DNA of 64,000 bases, taken from the NCBI RefSeq assembly GCF_006838285.1, contig NZ_CP038228.1:2542001-2606000 (forward strand), in the 5' to 3' direction. The notes under the pieces are model-generated. The model had not been told where the DNA came from. It made no database searches and saw only the letters and a program-made list of their open reading frames with translations. Every line of letters begins with the position of its first letter. Position 1 is the stretch's first letter. Below, in pieces: positions 17,026 to 31,201 of the stretch. The position numbers and the translations under genes were made by a program. Source of the DNA: Xanthomonas translucens pv. cerealis (GTDB lineage: Bacteria; Pseudomonadota; Gammaproteobacteria; Xanthomonadales; Xanthomonadaceae).

Positions 17026-18759
17026 ATGAACAGGCATTACGCGCACCGGAAACTTTCTGTGCTGTGGCTGGCGTTGGCTCCCGGATTGATGCTCGCCACG
17101 GCGGCGTCGGCGCAATCCGCAAGCACTGCCCCGGCGCAAACTCCGAACGACAGCGAAGCGTCCGCCAGCCCGCAGGGCGGCAGCTACGGCGACAACGCAA
17201 GCTCGCGGCCCACCACTGGCGATGGCGCCGCGCTCGGCGGCGGCGCGCCATACGCCACCCGCAACGGTTGGGAAAACGCCGGTGGCGGCTATCTCAATAC
17301 GCGCTTCGCCCCAGCCGAGTGGCAGATCACCCCGTTCAACGCGGCGCGGCTGAAGACCGCATGGACATTCACCACCCAGGGCGACGTGTCCGCCACGCCG
17401 ACCGTGCAGGGCAGCGCGCTATACGTGCCAGACTGGGGCGGCCAGCTGTATCGCATCGACACCGCGCTGGGCAAGGCGGTGTGGAAGGTGAAATTGTCCG
17501 ATTACACCGGCAATGCCGCCTCGCTGTCGCGCAACAGCCCGGCGATCGCGCGCGACAGCATCCTGGTCGGCGACCAGGCCAGCGGCACGGTCGTGGCGAT
17601 CGACAAGAACACCGGCAAGCTGCTGTGGAAGACCCTGGTCGAAGCCAATGCGCAGGCGCGTATCACCGCCTCGCCGGTGGTGTACGGCGATCGCGTCTAC
17701 GTGGGTGTGTCCTCCGGCGACTGGGGCGGACTGACGCCTGCTTACAAATTCTCCTTTCGCGGCAGCGTGGTCGCGCTGGACCTGAAGACCGGCAAGCTGC
17801 TGTGGCGTTTCCAGACCGCGCCGGAAGGCTATACCGGCGCCTCGGTGTGGGGGACGCTGGCGATCGACCCGCAACGGCAGCGCGTCTATGCCACCACCGG
17901 CAACAACTATTCGGTACCGCTTAACGTCGCCAGCTGCGTCAAGAACGCCAACGGCGACACGACCGCGCAGCTGGCCTGCCTGGCACCGGACGACTACGTG
18001 GACTCGGTGCTGGCGCTGGACATGCGCAGCGGCAAGCCGGTGTGGACGCGCCGCCTGCAGGGCGCCGATGCCTGGTCGCTGTCGTGCCTGGTCGCGCCGA
18101 CCAACGGCGTGTGCCAGGAACCGCAGGGGCCGGACTACGACTTCAGCGGCGGCGGCGCCAACCTGTTCACCGCGATCCGCAACGGCAAGCCGCAGGCCCT
18201 GGTCGGCGCCGGGCAGAAGAGCGGCGTGTACTGGGCGTTCGATGCCGACAGCGGACGCACCGTGTGGTCTACCCAGGTCGGTCCGGGCGGCACCGCCGGC
18301 GGCATCGAGTGGGGTTCGTCGGTGGATCCGCTCAAATCGCGCGTGTACGTGGCCATCAACAACAGCAACCACACCAGCTACACCCTCGCTCCCGGCAATA
18401 CCGAGACTTGGAACGCCGGGTCGTGGGCGGCGCTGGATGCGGCCAGCGGCAAGATCCTGTGGCAGGTGAAGGTGCCGGGCGTCGATCCGGTCCAGACCGC
18501 ATTCGGCGCCGGCGGCCGCGGCCCGCTCGCATCCTCGCCCGGCCTGGTCTATGCGGGCTCGATGTCCGGCGCGATGACGGTGCTAGACGCCGCGACTGGC
18601 AAAACCCTGTGGAGCTTCGATGCCGGCGGTTCGATATCGAGCGCGCCGGCGGTGGTGGACGGTGCGGTGTACTGGGGCGCGGGCTATAGCCGCTTCAATT
18701 TCGGCACCGGCATCCACAAGCTGTACAAGTTCGTCCCGGCCACCTCGCGCGGCCGCTGA
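17026..18759 (+). CDS. Secreted PQQ-binding-like beta-propeller protein (PVADH-like, no cytochrome domain)
   Basis: 577 residues with a signal peptide (cleavage near ATAASA, residue 30), then a low-complexity Gly/Ser/Ala region and an eight-bladed PQQ-type propeller. Repeated blade motifs are visible: ALGKAVWKVKL, NTGKLLWKTLV, KTGKLLWRFQT, RSGKPVWTRRL, DSGRTVWSTQV, ASGKILWQVKV, ATGKTLWSFDA. FRGSVVALDLKTGKLLW resembles polyvinyl-alcohol dehydrogenase. The c-type haem domain (CxxCH) usually fused in that family is missing, so electrons would need a separate acceptor. A GAAGGA site precedes the ATG. It may be a periplasmic dehydrogenase or a non-enzymatic propeller. Confidence 0.82.
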   Translation: MNRHYAHRKLSVLWLALAPGLMLATAASAQSASTAPAQTPNDSEASASPQGGSYGDNASSRPTTGDGAALGGGAPYATRNGWENAGGGYLNTRFAPAEWQITPFNAARLKTAWTFTTQGDVSATPTVQGSALYVPDWGGQLYRIDTALGKAVWKVKLSDYTGNAASLSRNSPAIARDSILVGDQASGTVVAIDKNTGKLLWKTLVEANAQARITASPVVYGDRVYVGVSSGDWGGLTPAYKFSFRGSVVALDLKTGKLLWRFQTAPEGYTGASVWGTLAIDPQRQRVYATTGNNYSVPLNVASCVKNANGDTTAQLACLAPDDYVDSVLALDMRSGKPVWTRRLQGADAWSLSCLVAPTNGVCQEPQGPDYDFSGGGANLFTAIRNGKPQALVGAGQKSGVYWAFDADSGRTVWSTQVGPGGTAGGIEWGSSVDPLKSRVYVAINNSNHTSYTLAPGNTETWNAGSWAALDAASGKILWQVKVPGVDPVQTAFGAGGRGPLASSPGLVYAGSMSGAMTVLDAATGKTLWSFDAGGSISSAPAVVDGAVYWGAGYSRFNFGTGIHKLYKFVPATSRGR

Positions 18760-18794
18760 TCGCCGGGCAACGCGTCGGCGACAGGCGTGCCACG

Positions 18795-18829
18795 ACAGTT
18801 CCTCCTGCGCATGCAGGAGGGCTGTTTTT
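18795..18829 (+). terminator. Intrinsic terminator of the quinoprotein gene
   Basis: A hairpin with ACAG..CCTCCTGC (18795-18808) pairing with GCAGGAGG..CTGT (18813-18825), one asymmetric bulge, followed by five Ts. It is 36 bp beyond the stop codon at 18759. Confidence 0.8.
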
Positions 18830-18837
18830 GTAGACAA
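18828..18837. promoter_or_regulatory. GntR/FadR-type palindrome TTGTAGACAA (candidate operator)
   Basis: Matches the general GntR operator form (N)yGTM(N0-1)KACy(N) and the same pattern as 23167-23176. It overlaps the T run of the quinoprotein terminator and lies about 100 bp past the 3' end of the FadR-type gene, so a promoter role is doubtful; it could be chance. Confidence 0.3.
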
Positions 18838-18935
18838 TCCATCTGTTGCCAGGCCGCAGGCCTCGGCAGGAGAAGTGCGGTGGCGCTTCCGATCGGCACC
18901 CACCCGCGCGGCCAGGCAGCGCCTGCGCTGCGTCG

Positions 18936-19682
18936 TTACGTCGGCTTTTTTTTCGCGTCCCGGCTTTCTTCGCCGGCAATCAACGTCAGCACATCGTGGA
19001 TGATGCTGAACATCGCCGCCTGCGCCTTGTCTGCATCGCCGCTCTTGATCGCCTGCAGCACACCGCGGTGTGCCGGGATGCTTGCGGTATGCCCGCGGAT
19101 GCGGTTGGTGAACTGGATCGAAAAACTCAATGCGGTGTTCACCAGCTCGTGGAATTGCATGTAGAACGGATTGCCGGTCGCGTCGAGGATCGCGACATGG
19201 AAGGCCACGTCCGAGGACAGGTGATCGTCTTCGCCGCGCTCGGCCGCGATCATGCGTTGCAGCGCGTGCTCGATCTTGCCGATCGCCTCGGCATTGCCCT
19301 GCTGCGCGGCGAGCTTGGCCGCCATCGGCTCGATGCCCTGGCGCATTTCGGTGAACGAACGCAGCAGGCTGTGCGAGAACTTGCGTTCCAGCATCCAGCG
19401 CAATACGTCCGGATCGAGCAGGCTCCAGGTCTGCTCGGGCCGGACCACGATGCCGCTGCGCGGGCGGGCGGAAAGCAGGCCCTTGGCGGTCAGCATCTTG
19501 ATCGCCTCGCGGGTGACGCTACGGCTGGTGGCATACGCCGAGGAGATCTCCGCCTCGGTGGGGAAACTCTGCAAACCGTAGATGCCGGCCACGACATCGC
19601 GCCCCAGCGCATCGAGCAATTGCGAGCTGAGCGTGGTGCTTCCGAACTGTCGCCCTCCCTTGCCCAGATCGTGCGGTTTCAT
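18936..19682 (-). CDS. FadR/GntR-family transcriptional regulator (DgoR-like)
   Basis: 248 residues. A winged helix at about 20-85 (FPTEAEISSAYATSRSVTREAI recognition region, then LLSARPRSGIVV wing) and a C-terminal FCD domain with the metal/ligand residues in SSDVAFHVAIL (Asp, His), PAHRGVL (His) and SIIHDVL (His). The WSLLDPDVLRWML linker resembles galactonate-type regulators. It ends the leftward glycan locus, 243 bp beyond the beta-galactosidase stop, so it probably represses the locus until a galactose-derived acid or sugar appears. That assignment is by context. It likely has its own promoter. Confidence 0.85.
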   Translation of the reverse strand: MKPHDLGKGGRQFGSTTLSSQLLDALGRDVVAGIYGLQSFPTEAEISSAYATSRSVTREAIKMLTAKGLLSARPRSGIVVRPEQTWSLLDPDVLRWMLERKFSHSLLRSFTEMRQGIEPMAAKLAAQQGNAEAIGKIEHALQRMIAAERGEDDHLSSDVAFHVAILDATGNPFYMQFHELVNTALSFSIQFTNRIRGHTASIPAHRGVLQAIKSGDADKAQAAMFSIIHDVLTLIAGEESRDAKKKPT

Positions 19683-19925
19683 TGCAGGCAGCCGTTTTTA
19701 CCAGGGAAGATCGAGAGTAGCACGGCGATTTCGGCGCGGAAGTCTTGATTTTTTCACGGTAAATCTGCTGCCCCGGCAGATGCGCGACCACGTCCTTGAC
19801 AGCGCGCGGACAGGCGTGCCGCCGGCCGCCCAGCACCCCACGGCGATCGTTTGGAAGCGGCCACGACACGCCCGGCGTAGGCCGCGCAAGACGCGCCTTG
19901 CGGCGCTGTGCCGCCCGGCCATCGC

Positions 19926-24842
<4,917 letters not shown>

Positions 24843-24850
<8 letters not shown>

Positions 24851-25274
24851 GCGCCGCCTGCATCAGCGTCACCATCAGGCTGTCGCCGGGTTCGGGCAAA
24901 CGCAATCCGAAATGGGTTTGCTCGCCATTGAGCAAGCGCTCGCGTACCCAGCGCCCGTCGTCGAAATGTCACTCTTCCACCGCCAGCAGTTGCGCCGTGC
25001 CGCGCGCGCCGGGCTTTTCCGCGAACGCCAGGTTGGCGTTGACACCGGTGACCAGGAACCGCTCAGGCTCCACTGCGGCGACCAGCACGCGGCCGTTCGG
25101 CACCGCGTTGCCCTGCCCGCACGGCCCACCGTAGCCATCGCGGACCTGGCCGAAGCGCACCGCAACCTCCAGGAAGTACAGCGGCAGGTCGCAGGCGGCC
25201 TTGCCCGCCGCGGCGACCGCCTGGATAAGCGCCAGCACGAACGCAGCGCAGCACAGGCGGCGCCAGAAGCGCAT
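24843..25274 (-). pseudogene. Deleted and nonsense-mutated GH35 (DUF5597) beta-galactosidase-like gene
   Basis: Starting at ATG 25274, a signal-peptide-like [20 protein letters not shown] runs straight into a C-terminal piece: [25 protein letters not shown], then an in-frame TGA at 24969-24971, then HFDDGRWVRERLLNGEQTHFGLRLP to the TAG at 24843. The VEEG-x-FDDGRWV-x-ERxxNGxQTxxG pattern is the C-terminal domain of GH35/DUF5597 beta-galactosidases; the stop replaces the Gly codon (GGA to TGA). The catalytic barrel, over 350 residues, is missing. The last codons overlap the GH30 start, marking former operon order. Family naming rests on this tail. Confidence 0.65.
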
Positions 25275-25277
25275 GCG

Positions 25278-25388
25278 CAATATCGCCGTGGCGGCATCGT
25301 CGGACAGGTAGTCGCTCGAATAGACGTAGCCGTTGCCAGTGCGATGCTGCAACGGAATCCGCCATTGCCGGCCCGCCTCGCGCGCGGT
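25278..25388 (-). pseudogene. C-terminal fragment of a flavin-dependent (tryptophan-type) halogenase
   Basis: About 37 codons encode [20 protein letters not shown] then [17 protein letters not shown]. The [27 protein letters not shown] pattern is the C-terminal hallmark of flavin-dependent halogenases that sit beside TonB receptors in xanthomonad and Caulobacter glycan loci. One hallmark Trp is Arg here. No FAD-binding GxGxxG region or catalytic Lys remains, so this is a deletion remnant fused in frame to the GH35-like leftover. Confidence 0.7.
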
Positions 25389-25497
25389 CGATCGGGTGTA
25401 GGACGTGGCAGCCGAGGGTGCTGGCATCTGCGTCGCGGCGTTCCCGCGCAGCGGTCGCAGCGGCCCGCTTCAACCGCCGAAGCGGGCGCCCAGCGCA

Positions 25498-28314
25498 TCA
25501 GTACGTGATCCGTGCCGAGAACCCATAGCGGCGGTCGTTGAGTTCGTACCGCAACGGCGCGCTTGCCGTGCCAATGTAGACCTCGTTCATGCGATTGTTC
25601 AAGTTCACCGCATCGAACGACAGCGCGACATGGTCGTTCACGTTGTAGCTGACCGAGGCATCCAGTGACGCGTAGGGTTTCTGGTACTGCGGAATGCCGT
25701 TGGCGCCGCTGCCCTGGGTGGTGTCCAGGTACTCGCCACGCCAGCTCCAGGCCAGGCGTGCGGTGTAGCGGCCCTTCTCGTACAGGGCCACGGCGTTGTA
25801 GCTGTGCTTGGACAACTTCTCCAGCGGCACCATGGCCGGAATGTCGGACCCGGCGGTGGCGAAGGGATTGGACACGCTGCTGTCCACGTAGGTGTAGTTG
25901 AACTGGAACCCCAGGCCGCTCAGCCAACCGGGCAGGAAATCGTAGAACTGCTGGTAGGCGAATTCGGCGCCGCGGATGGTGCCATTGCCGGTGTTGAGCG
26001 AGGTGCTGATGTCGTAATCCAGGCCGTTGTAGTTGCGCACCACGGTGCCGCTGGCAAGAAACCCGTCCACCTTCTTGTAGAACACGCCGGCGGTGAGCGA
26101 GCCGGCAGGAGCGAAGTACCATTCCAGCGTCGCATCGTAGTTGTCCGACTGCACAGGACGCAGGAACGGATTGCCCGAGGAGCCGCCGGGCCGCCCGGTG
26201 ACCGGATTCAACTGGTTCGACGCACCCAGCGAGACATTGGTCGACATCTGGTCGAAGTTGGGCCGCGCGATCAACTGCGAATAGGCCAGACGCGCCTGCA
26301 GGGTGTCGCTCAGGTGCGCGCGCAGGTTGAAGCTCGGCAGCACATCGTTGTAGGTGCGCTCGACCGACAACGGGGTACTGCCGCCACCGTCCACGAACAC
26401 CGCGCCGTCCGAGCCGGTGGTGGTCTTGAGCAGGCGCACGCCGACGTTACCGTCCAGGCGCAGCCCGGCCAGATCGGTGTCGTAGTCGGCGGTGACATAG
26501 CCGGCCCAGGTCTTTTCGGTCTGGTGGTTGAGATCGCTCGGCTTGAACGCGGTCTGCGGCGCGAAGCCGAACATCGCTTCGGTGCGCGTGGTGCGGTCGA
26601 ACAGGCCGCTGCCGCGGGCGAACTCCGGATACAACACGCCGCCGGTCAGGGTCTTGCCGTCGAAGAAGTCGGGCGACGGCCCGTTGCGCACCATTTCCGG
26701 ATGCGCCGAGACCGACGGATAGACCAGGCGCGTGGCGCAATCGGGATCGGGCCCGTCCACGCCCAGGCAGGCGGCGTTCCAGGTGCCGCGCAGGTCGATG
26801 CTGCTGTCGGCGTAGCGCACGCCGGCGCTGAGCTTGGTGAAGAAACCGCCTTCGGTGAAGTATTCCAGGTCCGATTGCAGCGCCAGCTGGTCGGCGTCGT
26901 TGCGGGTCAGCGCATCGGCGATATAGCTGGCGGCATAGTTGTTGGGATCGCTCAGCAACGCCGGATCGCGCACGTTGAAGCGCGGGTTGCCGCCACGCAG
27001 GTCGAAGTCGGCGATCGAGCGGTTGAGCGCCGTGCTGCTGTCCTCCGAGGCGCGGTCGTAGAGCGAGACGACGAAGCCGTTGCGATCGGCATCATAGGTC
27101 GAGGTGAGGTATTGCGCGTCGAACGTCACCGCCAGCTTCTCGCTGGGATTCCAGCGCAGGTTGACGCTGTAGTTGCTATTGGTCGAGGTGAGGTCCTGGT
27201 CGTAGCGCGCCGACTCGAACATCTGGTTGTCCAGCGCGCCGGAGGTGGCGTAGCCGTTCTTGTCGAAGGTGAAGTCCGCGCCCGCCAACGGCGAGGCCGC
27301 CTCGCGCCGGTTGGCCTGGTAGAAGTACTTGCCCTGCCGGTAGAAGTCGTAGGTCGTACGCAGGAGCTGGCCGGTGACCAGCACCGTATCGGACGGCTTC
27401 CACTGCAGCGCGGCCGCAGTGCCCAGGCGCTTGCGGTCGCCGCCGTCGTCGTAGATCTGGAAGCCGGAGGGAATCTGCGCATTGCTCGGCGCACCAGCGA
27501 TGATGCCGTCCGGCACCGCGACGAATGGGCCGGTCAGGATGCCGTCCTGGCGATAGCTGGAGCGGCCGTAGCCCACGTTGAACAGCACGCCGACCTCGCC
27601 GAGGTCGGTATTGAAGCGGTCGCTGTACAGGCCCGACGCCGCGCCGCCGGTCTTGTCGGCGCGGTCGTAGTAGTTGCCTTTGGCGGTGCCGCTGATGACC
27701 CGGCCGGGCGCGTCGAACGGCAAGCGGGTGCGCAGGTTCACCACGCCGCCGACGCCGCCTTCGATGAGGTTCGCTGGCGGATTCTTGTAGACGTCGATCC
27801 CGGACAGCAGTTCCGGTGGAATGCCTTCCAGGTCGAGGGTGCGGCCGCCGGACGCGGAGAACGTATCGCGGCCGTCCAGGAAATTGCGCACCTGGGTCAA
27901 GCCGCGCACGGTCACGGCCGGCTGCGTGCGGTGATCGAAATCGGTGGCGCCCTCGCCGTAACGGCGCTGGATCTGCACGCCGGTGATGCGCTGCAGCGCT
28001 TCCACCGTGTTCGCATCCGGCAGCTTGCCGATGTCCTGGGCCTGCACCGAATCCACGATCTGCGTCGCGTCCTGCTTGATCGCCTGCGCCGAGCGCAGGC
28101 TTTCGCGCACGCCAGTGACCACGACGCTATCCAGCGTCTTGACGTCGCCGCTGGCCGGCTGCGCAGCGCCATCCTGCGCGCTCTGCTCGGCCGCGGTGGC
28201 GGGCTTGGCTTGTCCCCACGCCAGCACCGGGGTCAGCATCGCCAGGCCCAGAGCGGTGGCAAGGGGATTTCTGTGCTTCGGATATTTACCTTTGCAGGGC
28301 GCGCGACTTGTCAT
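25498..28314 (-). CDS. TonB-dependent outer-membrane receptor of the glycan locus
   Basis: 938 residues from ATG 28314, preceded by GGAGAG; a signal peptide (GLAMLTPVLAWGQA, about residue 35) is followed by a TonB-box-like SVVVTGVRESLRSAQ, the plug domain (IVDSVQAQDIGKLPDANTVEALQRITGVQI; key residues D-I-G-K-L-P-D) and a long beta-barrel ending in an aromatic residue (ARITY). The plug signature is that of oligosaccharide (SusC-like proteobacterial) TonB receptors. It should import galactan oligosaccharides released by the GH30 enzyme. First gene of the leftward run; it would once have been followed by the halogenase. A non-T-tailed hairpin (25463-25487) lies just past its stop. Confidence 0.92.
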   Translation of the reverse strand: MTSRAPCKGKYPKHRNPLATALGLAMLTPVLAWGQAKPATAAEQSAQDGAAQPASGDVKTLDSVVVTGVRESLRSAQAIKQDATQIVDSVQAQDIGKLPDANTVEALQRITGVQIQRRYGEGATDFDHRTQPAVTVRGLTQVRNFLDGRDTFSASGGRTLDLEGIPPELLSGIDVYKNPPANLIEGGVGGVVNLRTRLPFDAPGRVISGTAKGNYYDRADKTGGAASGLYSDRFNTDLGEVGVLFNVGYGRSSYRQDGILTGPFVAVPDGIIAGAPSNAQIPSGFQIYDDGGDRKRLGTAAALQWKPSDTVLVTGQLLRTTYDFYRQGKYFYQANRREAASPLAGADFTFDKNGYATSGALDNQMFESARYDQDLTSTNSNYSVNLRWNPSEKLAVTFDAQYLTSTYDADRNGFVVSLYDRASEDSSTALNRSIADFDLRGGNPRFNVRDPALLSDPNNYAASYIADALTRNDADQLALQSDLEYFTEGGFFTKLSAGVRYADSSIDLRGTWNAACLGVDGPDPDCATRLVYPSVSAHPEMVRNGPSPDFFDGKTLTGGVLYPEFARGSGLFDRTTRTEAMFGFAPQTAFKPSDLNHQTEKTWAGYVTADYDTDLAGLRLDGNVGVRLLKTTTGSDGAVFVDGGGSTPLSVERTYNDVLPSFNLRAHLSDTLQARLAYSQLIARPNFDQMSTNVSLGASNQLNPVTGRPGGSSGNPFLRPVQSDNYDATLEWYFAPAGSLTAGVFYKKVDGFLASGTVVRNYNGLDYDISTSLNTGNGTIRGAEFAYQQFYDFLPGWLSGLGFQFNYTYVDSSVSNPFATAGSDIPAMVPLEKLSKHSYNAVALYEKGRYTARLAWSWRGEYLDTTQGSGANGIPQYQKPYASLDASVSYNVNDHVALSFDAVNLNNRMNEVYIGTASAPLRYELNDRRYGFSARITY

Positions 28315-28765
28315 TCGAATTCTCTCCGGTGCTGACGAAATTGACCCTCGTATCGACACCGACAGCGGCCTTGAAACTGCGCGCGACGGACAGCGACGTT
28401 CATGCCGGCGTTGGCGACGACTACAGCGAAAGCAAGCGAGGGCGCTTCAAGTTATGTTCATATTTATATGACAATTAGATGGGACGCACGTTGCATCGCA
28501 ACACGGCCTCTGCGCGGGCGTTGGCAATGTCGCGTACTTGCAGCAGGCGTCGGCGCAGGCGCGCAGGCGTGAAAGGCAGGCCCGCAAGATGCAGGTGACG
28601 GCGCAGCGCCGCACAATGTCTACAAAATCGATCACTACAGCGTGACGCCACGCACGCACTCGCCGTGTCGGCATCCGTAGCCTCGGCCTGCACCATGGAA
28701 GTGAGTGCAACGGCATCCGCTCCACTGCCGGATGCTCCAGTCGTCTTCTAGCAAAAGGAAAATCC
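28315..28765. other. Divergent control region between TonB receptor and protease genes
   Basis: 451 bases without a gene. The lowest-GC stretch is 28450-28480 and contains a 14-bp inverted repeat TCATAT-TT-ATATGA (28458-28471), about 145 bp before the receptor start, a likely promoter or regulator site. At 28616-28625 lies ATGTCTACAA, one mismatch from the TTGTMKACAA candidate operator of the locus. The protease ribosome site AAAGGAAA is just before 28766. Confidence 0.55.
28616..28625. promoter_or_regulatory. GntR-type half-palindromic site ATGTCTACAA (candidate operator)
   Basis: Contains the TGTCTACA core, matching GT-M-K-AC. Located 302 bp before the TonB receptor start and 141 bp before the protease start. 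Together with 23167 and 18828 it suggests that the FadR-type regulator of the locus acts here; alone it would not be convincing. Confidence 0.35.
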
Positions 28766-30166
28766 ATGAATCGCAAGAACACGCTGTATCTGGCCCTGCT
28801 CGCGGGCATCTTTGGCCTTTCCCCCATCGCCATGGCCGCCAATCCCCCCGCGGCCGAGATGGACTCCGCTCCGGTCGAAGCCCGCCCCAATGCCGCCGCA
28901 CTCGGCGGCGCCGAACTGCGCAGCCTCGCCAGCGGCAGCGCGCATGCGCCGCGTCTGATCGAACTGGGCGCACCCGACAGCGCCCAGGCCGCGACGATGA
29001 AGCAGTTGCGCGCGCAGCAGGTCAAGCACGGCCAGCCGCTGCAGATCGGCTTCTCGCGCACCATTGCCGAGCCGGCGATCAACCTGCGCCGGCTCAGTTG
29101 GCACAGCCTTCCCAATGGCGCCCAGGTCACCAGCTTCGAGATCGTCTCCACCGGCGCGGCCGCGCTGCGCGCGGCATTGCAGCTCAGCGGCAGCGGCACC
29201 CAGCCGGGCGACCCGGGCAAGGCCAAGCTGCGCTTCGCCGGCGACGACGGCCGCGTGTTCGAACAGAGCGGCGCCGACTTCGCAGGCAGCACGCCGGGCT
29301 GGTCCGCGGCGGTGTCCGGCGCGCGCCTGGTGGTGGAAATCGAACTGCCGGCCGGCCAGTACCCGCCGGGCTTCGCGCTGAAGATCCCGCAGCTCTCGCA
29401 CATGGACATCAATCCCGTCGCCAGCGAGGACATGATGCGGCCGATGATCGGCGAGAGCGATTCGTGCGAGCACGACATCGTCTGCCGCGCCAACCCCAGC
29501 AGCGGCTTCACCTCGGCCGCCAAGTCGGTGGCGCGGATGCTCTACAGCAAAGGTGGCTCCACCTACCTGTGCACCGGCACCCTGCTCAACAACAGCAACG
29601 CGCCGAAGAAGTACCTGTTCTGGACCGCAGCGCACTGCATCAGCACCCAAGCCGTGGCCGACACCCTGCAGACCTACTGGTTCTACGACGCCGCCAGCTG
29701 CAACGGCTCCACGGTCAGCGCGTCCGCCACCACGCTCAACGGCGGCGCCTCCCTGCGCTATGCCAACGCCACCCGCGACACCGCGCTGCTGGAACTGAAG
29801 ACCGCTCCGCCCAGCGGCGCGTTCTATGCCGGCTGGAGCAGTTCGCCGATCGGTTCCACCGGCACCGCGATCGAGGGCATCCACCACCCCGCCGGCGACG
29901 TGAAGAAGTACTCGCTGGGCAGCGTCAGCGCGCTGTCGTCCTCGTACCTGGGCGGTTCGCCGCTGTACAAGGTGGTCTGGAACAGCGGCGTCACCGAAGG
30001 CGGCTCGTCCGGCTCGGGCCTGTTCACCGTCAACAGCCGCGGCGCCTACCAGCTGCGCGGCGGCCTGCTCGGCGGCGACTCGTACTGCAGCGCGCCCAGC
30101 GCCCCGGACTACTACTCGCGCTTCTCCGACGTGTATTCCATCATCCAGCCCTACCTGAGCCCATAA
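28766..30166 (+). CDS. Secreted lysyl-endopeptidase-like serine protease
   Basis: 466 residues: signal peptide to about residue 24 (GLSPIAMAA), a propeptide-like domain to about 230, then a trypsin-fold protease. Triad: His290 (FWTAAHCIS), Asp338 (TRDTALLEL), Ser415 (GVTEGGSSGSG). The CEHDIVC start of the mature domain and IEGIHHPAGDVKKYS resemble Achromobacter lysyl endopeptidase (protease I), which cleaves after Lys. No C-terminal sorting domain. Probably exported by the type II system as with other xanthomonad proteases. AAAGGAAA ribosome site. A 31-bp hairpin with one mismatch and no T run (30200-30230) follows. Confidence 0.88.
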   Translation: MNRKNTLYLALLAGIFGLSPIAMAANPPAAEMDSAPVEARPNAAALGGAELRSLASGSAHAPRLIELGAPDSAQAATMKQLRAQQVKHGQPLQIGFSRTIAEPAINLRRLSWHSLPNGAQVTSFEIVSTGAAALRAALQLSGSGTQPGDPGKAKLRFAGDDGRVFEQSGADFAGSTPGWSAAVSGARLVVEIELPAGQYPPGFALKIPQLSHMDINPVASEDMMRPMIGESDSCEHDIVCRANPSSGFTSAAKSVARMLYSKGGSTYLCTGTLLNNSNAPKKYLFWTAAHCISTQAVADTLQTYWFYDAASCNGSTVSASATTLNGGASLRYANATRDTALLELKTAPPSGAFYAGWSSSPIGSTGTAIEGIHHPAGDVKKYSLGSVSALSSSYLGGSPLYKVVWNSGVTEGGSSGSGLFTVNSRGAYQLRGGLLGGDSYCSAPSAPDYYSRFSDVYSIIQPYLSP

Positions 30167-30302
30167 GCCGAGGCCCGGCAGGGCCGTACTCCCGGGCCTG
30201 GACAGGCCACGCGATGCGCGTGACCTGTCCGTAGCGCCCGCCACCACCCCGGCACACAGCGGTTACACTGGGCGCCCCATCTCACACACGGCAGGCATCC
30301 AC

Positions 30303-30455
30303 TTGGCAAAGCCCAACTATTCCTTCGAAAAACGTCAGCGCGAAATCGCCAAGAAGAAACAACAGGACGAGAAGGACGCGCGCAAGCGCGAAGCGCGCGA
30401 GGCGGCCAAGGCCGCAGCGGACGCCGAAGCGAAGACGTCCGACAGCGGCAACTGA
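30303..30455 (+). CDS. Small charged conserved hypothetical protein (TTG start)
   Basis: 50 residues, LAKPNYSFEKRQREIAKKKQ then a Lys/Arg/Glu/Ala-rich helix ending TSDSGN. The AKPNYSFEKRQRE-IAKKKQQ opening recurs in many beta- and gammaproteobacterial small proteins of unknown function. The only start in frame near the conserved N-terminus is TTG at 30303, which probably explains why such a gene is easily missed. Highly charged and soluble; nucleic-acid or ribosome contact is possible but not shown. Confidence 0.7.
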   Translation: MAKPNYSFEKRQREIAKKKQQDEKDARKREAREAAKAAADAEAKTSDSGN

Positions 30456-31201
30456 ACAGCGCCGGCGGAACCGGTCCCGCACCGGCTCTCGCCAACGCAT
30501 GCGGTTTTACAAGCCGCAAGCAGCCGACATACCGGCCTGTCGATGCTCGACGACCCATACGTTTGGCGGCTGTGCGACGCGGTGTCGATGCAGCAATGTC
30601 ACCCACTCGCCGTAGCACCGCAGCGCGCGATCTGCGCGAGTCTTTGATCGTATCGTCGGCGCTGCTAGTCAGCGCTGCAGGCGCCGCATGTGCAACGCGG
30701 CGGCTACTGCCGGCTTGCCTGCGCCACTCAGGCGACGCCGGTGGCCGGCGGAATGGAGGACAGATCGAACCTCGAAGGCCGCACCCGCAGCGATGCTGGC
30801 CTGGGCCATCGCCAGCGTCAACGGCGGATCCAGCGAGGCTTGCGTTTACACAATCGCACGCTTCGTCGAGCGAGCATCCTTTGCCGAAAGAAGGCGGCTG
30901 CGGCGAGCGCGATGCTGGCATTCGCGGCAACGGCACAGCGTTGAAATGGAAGGCGTGCGCAAACCGCGCGCCAGGCATCTAGTCACCATTGGCGGGCGTG
31001 ACATGTGTTCCGATCCCGATCCCATCGCCGCCACGCGGCCACGCTTGTCTACCGCAGCGAGCAACGGCGCGCATGCTCGCCCCGTCATCGGGCGGCGCCA
31101 TCCGCCGTGCCCTACACGCTCCGTCAACGTATCCGTCACGGCGCGCGCGCGCGCCGCGCAGCACAGTGACGACAGACATTCACGCCCTATCGGAGATCCG
31201 C
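30456..31201. other. 746-bp non-coding stretch
   Basis: No open frame here has a ribosome site, family motif or codon pattern like its neighbours. G+C is somewhat lower than in flanking genes and stop codons occur in all frames. It may be a decayed region or carry an unrecognised RNA; I see no terminator-like or repeated structure apart from a GCGC-rich run near 31139-31160. The promoter of the next gene should lie near its right end. Confidence 0.55.

Noticed and set aside
25804..28335. Plus-strand open frame opposite the TonB receptor
   Set aside because: No motif or ribosome site; antisense of a conserved receptor.
30563..31140. Small open frames in the gap before the PNPOx-like gene
   Set aside because: Many Cys/Arg residues, no start signals or similarity; the frame of 30989 only becomes convincing at ATG 31202.
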